A model generated the notes under the pieces. That model was not told the DNA's origin and searched no databases. It was given only the letters and a program-made list of their open reading frames with translations. From DASQTB01 sp035642095 (lineage in GTDB: Bacteria > Actinomycetota > UBA4738 > CALAEC01), in NCBI GenBank assembly GCA_035642095.1, contig DASQTB010000015.1:1-10582 (forward strand): a stretch of DNA of 10,582 nt, read 5' to 3'. Of this stretch, positions 5,852 to 10,582 are shown in pieces. Every line of letters starts with the position of its first letter. Position 1 is the first letter of the stretch. The position numbers and the translations under genes are program-made.

Positions 5852-6877
5852 GTGACGGACATGATCCGAACATCAGGGCTGGTCAAGCACTACGGCAAGG
5901 TGGTCGCCCTCGACGGTCTCGATCTCTCGGTCCCGAAGGGAACCGTCCTCGGGCTCCTGGGACCGAACGGGGCCGGCAAGACGACCGCGGTCCGGATCCT
6001 GACGACCCTGCTGGACGCGGATGAGGGGTCGGCCGAGGTCGCCGGGTTGGATGTCCAGGCGGAGCCCCACAAGGTCCGAGAACGGATCGGGCTGTCCGGT
6101 CAGACCGCGGCCGTCGATGAGCATCTGACCGGCTTCGAGAATCTCGACATGGTGGGCCGCCTGTACCACTTGGGTCGGCAGAGGTCTCGGGCCCGGGCGC
6201 GCGAGCTGCTGGACCGGTTCGACCTGGAAGAGGCGGCCAACCGCCCGGCCAAGACGTACTCGGGAGGGATGCGGCGCCGGCTCGACCTGGCCGCGGCGCT
6301 CGTCGCAGAGCCGGAGGTCCTGTTCCTGGACGAGCCGACCACGGGGTTAGACCCGCGGAGCCGGGCCCAGATGTGGGAGACGATCCAGGAGCTGGCCCGG
6401 GGCGGGTCCACCGTCCTCCTGACCACGCAGTACATGGAGGAGGCCGACCGGCTGGCCGACGACATCGTGGTCATCGACCACGGACGGAAGATCGCCGAGG
6501 GGAACCCGGACAAGCTCAAGGCCCAGATCGGCGGGGAGCGGGTCGAGATCGTGGTCGAGACCCAGGACGAGATCCCCGCGGCCCACTCGCTTCTGGTGGA
6601 CTTCTGCGGCGGCGAGGAAGAGATCCAGGTCGATCGGCAGACCCGGCGCCTGACCGCGGCCGTGACCGGCGGCGTGGCCGTCCTCAAGATCGTCCTCCAG
6701 CGGTTGGGAGAGCGGGAGATCAAGGCGGTCGACATCGGGCTCCGCCGGCCGACCCTGGACGACGTGTTCCTGTCGCTGACCGGTCACGCGGCCGAGGAGG
6801 TCGCCGAGGGCGACGGCCAGGCCGAGGGGACGGAGTCCGAGCGCGGCGACGTCCGTGAGAAGGAGGCGGTCGGATGA
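5852..6877 (+). CDS. DrrA-type ABC exporter ATP-binding protein
   Basis: 341 aa cytoplasmic ATPase that should power the permease encoded next. It has Walker A G-P-N-G-A-G-K-T at 37-44, Q-loop Gln84, ABC signature Y-S-G-G-M at 136-140, Walker B V-L-F-L-D-E-P at 156-162 and D-loop 166-167. The switch position reads T-T-Q-Y-M-E-E-A-D (191-199) with Gln instead of His, as usual in the daunorubicin-resistance DrrA group. After ~225 comes the extra C-terminal domain of that group (DUF4162-like), with P-T-L-D-D-V-F-L at 300-307, then an acidic tail of ~30 residues. The GTG at 5852 is chosen because GGAGG ends 7 nt before it; ATG at 5861 is too distant. It overlaps the permease gene by 4 nt and is divergent from marR. 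DrrA relatives export antibiotics, lipids or other hydrophobic compounds; the substrate here is unknown. Confidence 0.95.
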   Translation: MTDMIRTSGLVKHYGKVVALDGLDLSVPKGTVLGLLGPNGAGKTTAVRILTTLLDADEGSAEVAGLDVQAEPHKVRERIGLSGQTAAVDEHLTGFENLDMVGRLYHLGRQRSRARARELLDRFDLEEAANRPAKTYSGGMRRRLDLAAALVAEPEVLFLDEPTTGLDPRSRAQMWETIQELARGGSTVLLTTQYMEEADRLADDIVVIDHGRKIAEGNPDKLKAQIGGERVEIVVETQDEIPAAHSLLVDFCGGEEEIQVDRQTRRLTAAVTGGVAVLKIVLQRLGEREIKAVDIGLRRPTLDDVFLSLTGHAAEEVAEGDGQAEGTESERGDVREKEAVG

Positions 6878-7668
6878 GCATGGCCTTGGCGTTCTCCGAT
6901 ACGGCGGTCGTCACCAAGCGGAACCTGATCAAGATCAAGCGGGTTCCGGAGATCCTGATCTGGACGACCATGTCGCCGATCATGTTCGTGCTCCTGTTCG
7001 CGTACGTGTTCGGCGGCTCGATCGAGATCCCCAATTACCGGGAGTACTTGATCGCCGGGGTGTTTGCCCAAACCGTGATCTTCGGGTCGACGTTCACCGG
7101 GGCGGGGTTGGCCGACGACATGACCAAGGGGATCATCGACCGGTTCCGGTCGCTGCCGATGTCCCGGACGGCGGTCCTGGCCGGCCGTACGGCCAGCGAT
7201 ATCGTGTACAACTCGATCTCGATCTTGGTGATGTCCCTGGCCGGCCTGGTCGTCGGGTGGCGGATCCACACCGGGCCTATCGAGGCCATCGGCGGGTTCC
7301 TCCTGCTCCTGCTGTTCGCCTACGCGGTCTCCTGGATCATGGCCTTCTTCGGGATGAAGGTGTCCAGCCTGGAGGTGTTCCAGAACGCCTCGTTCATGTT
7401 CATCATGCCGGTGACGTTCGTGGCCAACACGTTCGTGACTCCCCAGGCGCTCCCCGGGCCGCTGCAGACCTTCGCCGAGTGGAACCCGCTCTCCGCCGTG
7501 GCCCAGGCGGTCAGGGAGGCCTTCGGCAACCTCCCCGAGCGTGTCGCCACGCCGGACGTGTGGTCTCTGCAGAATCCGGTGTGGTACTCGCTGATCTGGG
7601 TGGGGATCATCCTGGCGATCTTCATCCCACTATCGGTTCGCCAGTACAAGAAGGCGGCGACTCGCTGA
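6874..7668 (+). CDS. DrrB-type ABC-2 exporter permease
   Basis: 264 aa integral membrane protein of the ABC-2 type, normal length for DrrB. About six helices: 28-48, 58-80, 108-129, 137-160, 170-188 and 236-255. Between helices 2 and 3 is the conserved cytoplasmic coupling segment D-D-M-T-K-G-I-I-D-R-F-R-S-L-P-M-S (81-97), the best-preserved motif of the family. The late W-N-P-L-S-A-V (203-209) before a short amphipathic stretch is also typical. The ATG at 6874 overlaps the ATPase stop as ATGA, and AGGAGG ends 7 nt before it, so the two subunits are translationally coupled. It probably dimerises and binds two ATPase subunits to extrude a hydrophobic compound. A perfect hairpin starts 10 nt after its stop, followed directly by the HTH_42 gene. 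Confidence 0.95.
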   Translation: MSMALAFSDTAVVTKRNLIKIKRVPEILIWTTMSPIMFVLLFAYVFGGSIEIPNYREYLIAGVFAQTVIFGSTFTGAGLADDMTKGIIDRFRSLPMSRTAVLAGRTASDIVYNSISILVMSLAGLVVGWRIHTGPIEAIGGFLLLLLFAYAVSWIMAFFGMKVSSLEVFQNASFMFIMPVTFVANTFVTPQALPGPLQTFAEWNPLSAVAQAVREAFGNLPERVATPDVWSLQNPVWYSLIWVGIILAIFIPLSVRQYKKAATR

Positions 7669-7677
7669 AGCAACCAC

Positions 7678-7709
7678 ACGAACTCCGCGCGTTCCTGCGC
7701 GGAGTTCGT
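7678..7709 (+). terminator. Perfect 13-bp hairpin: terminator and/or ribosome-site sequestering structure
   Basis: ACGAACTCCGCGC (7678-7690) pairs perfectly with GCGCGGAGTTCGT (7697-7709) around a 6-nt loop. It starts 10 nt past the permease stop and ends 2 nt before the ATG of the HTH_42 gene. Its 3' arm contains GGAG (7701-7704), placed 7 nt before that ATG, the only Shine-Dalgarno available to it. Only two T residues follow the stem, so it is a poor intrinsic terminator by E. coli rules. It could end the exporter transcript, mask translation of the next gene, or both. Confidence 0.7.
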
Positions 7710-7711
7710 TG

Positions 7712-8830
7712 ATGGGGACGGCCCGGCCGCTTGGGCGCAGGGCCCTGAACCGGGCCCTGCTGGAACGGCAACTGCTGCTCCGCCGGGCGGAGATGGCCGT
7801 CCCTCGCGCCGTCGAGCACATGGTCGGCCTGCAGGCCCAGGAGCCTCCCGATCCGTACGTCGCTCTGTGGAGCCGGCTGGAGGGTTTCCGGCCCGAAGCG
7901 TTGGCCAAGTTGATCGCCACCCGGCGAGCCGCGCGGACCACGCTGATGCGTGGAACGATCCATCTGGTCACCGCCCGGGACTGTCTGGCGATGTGGCCCG
8001 TGATGCGGCCATTCCTGGAGCGCACGTTCCGGGGCCATCCCTGGGGTCGAAACCTGGTCGACGTGGACCTCGACCAGGTTCTGGACGCGGGTCGGGAGCT
8101 GGTGGAGGCCAAACCGATGACCGGCGTGGAGCTGCGCTCGCTCCTTTCGGAACGGTGGCCGGATCGGGACCCGGCGTCGCTGGCCGCGGCGGTCCGGTAC
8201 CTGTTGCCGATGATTCAGGTCCCACCTCGAGGGATCTGGGGAGCCAGCGGCCGCCCCGCCGTGACCACGGCCCAGCACTGGCTCGGCCGCCCGCTCAAGA
8301 CCGAAACCGCCCCGGACAGGATGATCACTCGCTACGTGGCGGCGTTCGGCCCGGCCTCGGTGGGGGACATGCGCACGTGGTCGGGACTGGCCGGCCTCCG
8401 GGAGGTGGCCGACCGGCTTCGTCCTCGCCTACGCACATTCCGGGACGAGAACGGTCGCGAGCTGTTCGACGTCCCCGATGCCCCGCTCCCCGATCCCAAC
8501 ACGCCCGCTCCACCGCGGTTCCTGCCGACCTACGACAACGTCCTTCTCTCTCACGAGGACCGAAGCCGGGTCATCGGCGAGGACGACCGGCGGCGGCTCA
8601 CGGCCGGCAGCTACGAAGGCAACTTCGGCACCGTCCTGATCGATGGCTTCGCTCGAGCGAGGTGGAAGGTCGTCCGCCAACGCCCAGGGGCCACCTTGCT
8701 GATCACGCCGTTGAAGCGCCTTGCCAAGCTGGAGCGCTCGGCGGTGACCGACGAGGGCGGCCGGCTCCTCGCCTTCGCCGCCGCCGACGCCGAGAAGCAC
8801 GACGTCAGGTTCGCTTCCGGCGATCGATGA
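7712..8830 (+). CDS. Winged-helix HTH_42 protein, AlkZ-like DNA glycosylase candidate
   Basis: 372 aa. The HTH_42 family comprises tandem winged-helix DNA-binding proteins; characterised members are AlkZ of Streptomyces sahachiroi, which unhooks azinomycin interstrand crosslinks, and E. coli YcaQ/AlkX. The N-terminal signature V-E-H-M-V-G-L-Q-A-Q-E-P (34-45) includes Gln41-Ala-Gln43, matching the Gln-hydrophobic-Gln catalytic motif of AlkZ-type enzymes; the YcaQ type has Gln-hydrophobic-Asp. Further family landmarks are T-L-M-R-G-T-I-H-L-V (77-86), R-Y-V-A-A-F-G-P-A-S (207-216), the L-P-T-Y-D-N-V-L-L-S-H loop (271-281), and G-T-V-L-I-D-G (306-312) near the C-terminus. ATG at 7712 is preferred over TTG at 7709 because GGAG lies 7 nt before it. 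It follows the DrrAB-like exporter by 43 nt on the same strand. Many family members are annotated only as winged-helix proteins, so catalytic activity is inference. Confidence 0.88.
   Translation: MGTARPLGRRALNRALLERQLLLRRAEMAVPRAVEHMVGLQAQEPPDPYVALWSRLEGFRPEALAKLIATRRAARTTLMRGTIHLVTARDCLAMWPVMRPFLERTFRGHPWGRNLVDVDLDQVLDAGRELVEAKPMTGVELRSLLSERWPDRDPASLAAAVRYLLPMIQVPPRGIWGASGRPAVTTAQHWLGRPLKTETAPDRMITRYVAAFGPASVGDMRTWSGLAGLREVADRLRPRLRTFRDENGRELFDVPDAPLPDPNTPAPPRFLPTYDNVLLSHEDRSRVIGEDDRRRLTAGSYEGNFGTVLIDGFARARWKVVRQRPGATLLITPLKRLAKLERSAVTDEGGRLLAFAAADAEKHDVRFASGDR
7737..7760 (+). repeat. 9-bp hairpin in the early coding region of the HTH_42 gene
   Basis: GCAGGGCCC (7737-7745) and GGGCCCTGC (7752-7760) pair perfectly around a 6-nt loop, starting 22 nt after the start codon. 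With the hairpin at 7678-7709 it encloses the initiation region between two stable stems. It encodes the repeated peptide A-L-N-R-A-L, so it may simply be a codon by-product. Confidence 0.45.
8051..8080. repeat. Perfect 11-bp inverted repeat inside the HTH_42 gene
   Basis: AACCTGGTCGA (8051-8061) and TCGACCAGGTT (8070-8080) flank 8 bp. It encodes N-L-V-D-V-D-L-D-Q-V (residues 114-123). No function is evident; the coding sequence may explain it. Confidence 0.5.
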
Positions 8831-8867
8831 CGGCGAGCTCCCGGGCGGTCACGGTAGCACCCGACGG

Positions 8868-8873
8868 TATGCT
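8868..8873 (+). promoter_or_regulatory. Candidate -10 box of the 178-aa membrane protein gene (leaderless)
   Basis: TATGCT lies 6 nt before the ATG at 8880. No Shine-Dalgarno is present, so a leaderless transcript is likely. No convincing -35. Confidence 0.45.
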
Positions 8874-8879
8874 TGGGTG

Positions 8880-9416
8880 ATGCGGCAGGTCTCGGACGCG
8901 TTCCTCCTGAACATGGCGGAGGTGTCCGCAACGTTGATCGGCCTCTTCCTGGTGGGCGTGTTCTTCTACGTCGAGTCGGGCCCTCGCCGGTGGGGCCAGG
9001 CTCGCGAGGCTCTTGAACGGTACCTCCGGGCCGGCACCAGGATCACCCTGATCGTCTTCGCCATCCCTCTCGGCGTCTCGCTCGCCCTGGTCGCCCTCGA
9101 GCCATTCTGGGCCAGAGTGCTCTTCGCCCTGTTGAGCGTGATGCTCCTCGCGGCGAACGTGGACAGCGTCGTCCGCATCCGGGGCGTTGCCCGAGTCACA
9201 GGATCGACCGCCTTCCTGGTGAACGAGGTGGTGACCTCGGCGGTGGCTCTGGTCCTGGTCGTCACGCCGTGGGTCCTCGGGGGGCTTCGACCGAGCAGGG
9301 AAGACCTCACGTGGGCGATCCTGCTGTCATTCGCCGCGGGGTTCCTGAGCATCGGAGCAACGGTGATGTCGGCGTTCGACATCGCCAGGCTCGGCGCCGC
9401 CGAACGAACCGGGTAG
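8880..9416 (+). CDS. Five-helix membrane protein of unknown function (178 aa)
   Basis: I do not recognise a named family. The protein is almost entirely membrane-embedded, with helices near residues 14-31, 54-73, 78-96, 114-135 and 144-166. Short basic or acidic loops separate them: P-R-R-W-G-Q-A-R-E-A-L-E-R-Y-L-R at 35-50, R-I-R-G-V-A-R at 99-105, and R-P-S-R-E-D at 137-142. The opening D-A-F-L-L-N-M-A-E-V-S-A-T-L-I-G-L-F is shared by a group of small actinobacterial membrane proteins of unknown role that I have seen before. The start is ATG at 8880 or the adjoining GTG at 8877; the -10 box placed 6 nt upstream favours ATG. It follows the HTH_42 gene by 49 nt on the same strand but seems to have its own promoter. 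No catalytic residues or ligand motifs were seen. Confidence 0.85.
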   Translation: MRQVSDAFLLNMAEVSATLIGLFLVGVFFYVESGPRRWGQAREALERYLRAGTRITLIVFAIPLGVSLALVALEPFWARVLFALLSVMLLAANVDSVVRIRGVARVTGSTAFLVNEVVTSAVALVLVVTPWVLGGLRPSREDLTWAILLSFAAGFLSIGATVMSAFDIARLGAAERTG

Positions 9417-9465
9417 GCCAAGCTCGGCGTGGCCCCCACGGTGGGACGCCCTTGCGGGAACGCCC

Positions 9466-9576
9466 TCACAGATGCCCCCAGACCGTCAGCCCGGCGGACC
9501 GGAACGACAACGCTGCCGCCTCGACGACCCGGCGCTCTCCGATCCGACCCTGATGACGATCACATCGGGGGCCCAT
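9466..9576 (-). CDS. Possible 36-residue small ORF, or frameshifted remnant, in the spacer before the sigma gene
   Basis: On the minus strand GAGGAGG (9590-9584) lies 7 nt before ATG at 9576, opening 36 codons that end in TGA at 9466-9468 and finish V-V-E-A-A-A-L-S-F-R-S-A-G-L-T-V-W-G-H-L. Third positions of the last ~25 codons are mostly G/C, those of the first ten are not. The neighbouring frame reads D-V-I-V-I-R-V-G-S-E-S-A-G across the first half with better codon use, so the piece may be a degraded gene with two frameshifts near 9565 and 9525. I recognise no homologue. The remainder of the 232-bp spacer 9417-9648 has only the inverted repeat and promoter listed separately. Confidence 0.25.
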   Translation of the reverse strand: MGPRCDRHQGRIGERRVVEAAALSFRSAGLTVWGHL

Positions 9577-9582
9577 CGTCAT
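9553..9582. repeat. Inverted repeat upstream of the sigma factor gene
   Basis: ATGACGAT (9553-9560) and ATCGTCAT (9575-9582) are perfect 8-bp arms around 14 nt. It lies 8 bp upstream of the putative sigma-gene promoter and could be an operator. Alternatively it is a weak terminator for the upstream membrane gene, though 137 nt is a long distance. Confidence 0.45.
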
Positions 9583-9589
9583 GCCTCCT

Positions 9590-9616
9590 CGTCACATCGG
9601 CTAGGTTTCGCTCGTC
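9590..9616 (+). promoter_or_regulatory. Candidate ECF41-type autoregulatory promoter of the sigma gene
   Basis: CGTCACA (9590-9596), 16 nt, CGTC (9613-9616). The motif I recall for ECF41 sigma factors is TGTCACA at -35 and CGTC at -10 with a ~16-nt spacer; this differs only in the first base. Transcription would begin near 9623, giving a leader of ~25 nt before ATG 9649. The same stretch contains an imperfect direct repeat, CTCGTCAC at 9588-9595 and 9611-9618, 23 bp apart. Confidence 0.5.
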
Positions 9617-9648
9617 ACTTCGATAGCGGATCGCGGCTTGGGTGACCG

Positions 9649-10521
9649 ATGGCCGAACACGAATGGTTGACGGAGCGATTCGAGGAGAACCGGACCCATC
9701 TTCGGGCGGTGGCCTACCGGATCCTCGGATCAGCGACCGAGGCGGACGATGCCGTGCAGGAAGCCTGGCTGCGGCTCAACCGCTCCGACACGAGCGGCGT
9801 CGAGAACCTGGGCGGATGGCTGACGACGGTCGTCGCCCGAGTGTCCCTCGACATGCTGCGCTCCCGCCGGTCGCGGCGCGAGGAGCCGCTGGGCGGGCAC
9901 CTGCCGGCTTCGGCCCGGGGCAGCGAGGACGGGCCCGACCCCGAGCACGAAGCGCTCCTGGGCGATTCCGTCGGTCTCGCGTTGCTCGTGGTACTGGAGA
10001 CGCTGGTTCCCGCCGAGCGGGTCGCCTTCGTGCTGCACGATATGTTCGGCGTCTCATTCGACGAGATCGCTCCCATCGTGGGGCGCTCACCGTCCGCGGC
10101 GCGGCAGCTCGCCAGTCGCGCACGTCGCCGGGTGCAGGGAGCGTCGGTCCCCGAGGCGGATCTCCCCCGCCAGCAAGAGGTTGTCGACGCCTTCCTCGCT
10201 GCCTCCCGTGGCGGTGACCTCGATGCGCTTCTCGCCGTGCTCGACCCCGACGTCGTGGCCAGGGCCGACTCCACGGCCGTGCGGATGGGCGCGTCGAGAG
10301 AGGTCCGCGGTGCGGCAGCCGTGGCCGACACGTTCTCCGGCCGTGCTCGGGCGGCACGCCCCGCGCTCGTGAACGGAGGCCCGGGGCTGGTGTGGACTCA
10401 ACGAGGACGGCCGGCCGTCGTCTTCGGCTTCACGATCACACACGGGAAGATCGTCGAAATCGACCTGGTCGCGGACCCCGAGCGCCTTCGAAAGCTCGAC
10501 CTGGCGACCCCCGACGGCTGA
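9649..10521 (+). CDS. ECF sigma factor with C-terminal SnoaL-like domain (SigJ/ECF41-type group)
   Basis: 290 aa, the length of SnoaL-tailed ECF factors rather than the ~190 aa of ordinary ones. Region 2 (10-75) has the core-binding A-Y-R-I-L-G-S-x-x-E-A-D-D-A-V-Q-E-A-W pattern (22-40) and L-G-G-W-L-T-T-V-V-A-R (54-64). Region 4 (108-162) has L-x-P-A-E-R-V-A-F-V-L-H-D-M-F (119-133) and the helix-turn-helix F-D-E-I-A-P-I-V-G-R-S-P-S-A-A-R-Q-L (137-154). Residues 175-280 form the SnoaL/NTF2-like domain, known in ECF41 to modulate sigma activity in place of a separate anti-sigma factor. The ECF41 linker WLPEP reads G-G-H-L-P here, and the internal DGGGK motif is replaced by A-D-S-T-A-V-R-M-G (206-214), while D-P-E-R-L (276-280) resembles the terminal NPDKL. 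It may therefore belong to a related ECF group such as ECF56. The typical oxidoreductase or decarboxylase partner is not in view. Confidence 0.93.
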   Translation: MAEHEWLTERFEENRTHLRAVAYRILGSATEADDAVQEAWLRLNRSDTSGVENLGGWLTTVVARVSLDMLRSRRSRREEPLGGHLPASARGSEDGPDPEHEALLGDSVGLALLVVLETLVPAERVAFVLHDMFGVSFDEIAPIVGRSPSAARQLASRARRRVQGASVPEADLPRQQEVVDAFLAASRGGDLDALLAVLDPDVVARADSTAVRMGASREVRGAAAVADTFSGRARAARPALVNGGPGLVWTQRGRPAVVFGFTITHGKIVEIDLVADPERLRKLDLATPDG

Positions 10522-10530
10522 CGAGCCAAC

Positions 10531-10582
10531 CTACGCCCCGGCCCGGGTCAGATCAATCATGCTGCTCACCAGCTCTCTGATG
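10531..10582 (-). CDS. Possible C-terminal end of a convergent gene cut by the right edge
   Basis: The minus strand reads sixteen codons, I-R-E-L-V-S-S-M-I-D-L-T-R-A-G-A, then TAG at 10531-10533, which is 9 nt beyond the sigma stop. The peptide looks like a plausible helical C-terminus, and a convergent neighbour fits the spacing, but sixteen codons prove little. No family can be named. Confidence 0.3.
   Translation of the reverse strand, partial: IRELVSSMIDLTRAGA

Noticed and set aside
5852..6877. Missing H-loop histidine in the ABC ATPase (Gln193)
   Set aside because: Gln at this position is usual in the DrrA group, so it does not indicate an inactive ATPase.
9429..9626. Plus-strand 65-codon ORF in the spacer before the sigma gene
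   Set aside because: It is Arg/Pro/Ser-rich, has no ribosome site, and runs over the repeat and promoter signals. It looks like a chance high-GC open frame.

Overview
The window looks like a chromosomal segment from a high-GC bacterium, most likely a member of the Actinomycetota, possibly an uncultured lineage. Support comes from strong third-position G/C bias in every gene, frequent GTG starts, candidate leaderless promoters (a -10 box 6-9 nt before the start codon), and the gene content: a luciferase-like oxidoreductase, a DrrA/DrrB-type exporter, an HTH_42 protein and an ECF sigma factor with a SnoaL-like tail. This assignment is inference; there is no rRNA or marker gene. No insertion sequence, tRNA, CRISPR array or phage gene was seen.

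Left block (1-3340, all minus strand). Read right to left it encodes a 117-residue two-helix membrane protein, an OmpR/PhoB-type response regulator, a short-loop sensor histidine kinase overlapping it by 8 nt, a seven-helix membrane protein of unknown function, and the first 34 codons of a luciferase-like monooxygenase that leaves the window. A perfect 12-bp dyad and a candidate promoter lie between the small membrane protein and the regulator.

Middle (3388-5700). A possible response-regulator site (11-bp-spaced direct repeat) and a plus-strand AlkB-type 2-oxoglutarate/Fe(II) dioxygenase (nucleic-acid dealkylation repair) are followed by a convergent PhzF-family enzyme. Next is a minus-strand MarR-family repressor. 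Two TGACAG-N4-CTGTCA-type operators lie over the first codons of marR, one perfect and one with a single mismatch, which points to autoregulation.

Right-centre (5852-8830, plus strand). A DrrA-like ATPase and a DrrB-like permease form a translationally coupled pair divergent from marR. They are followed 43 nt later by an HTH_42 protein carrying the Gln-X-Gln signature of AlkZ-type DNA glycosylases. The ribosome binding site of that gene lies in the 3' arm of a perfect 13-bp hairpin. Repressor, exporter and putative DNA glycosylase, with AlkB not far away, suggest a response to a DNA-damaging small molecule. This is the most interesting hypothesis in the window.

Right end (8868-10582). A five-helix membrane protein of unknown function is followed by a 232-bp spacer with an inverted repeat, a weak small-ORF candidate and an ECF41-like promoter. 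After it come an ECF sigma factor with a C-terminal SnoaL-like domain and the possible tail of a convergent gene at the edge.
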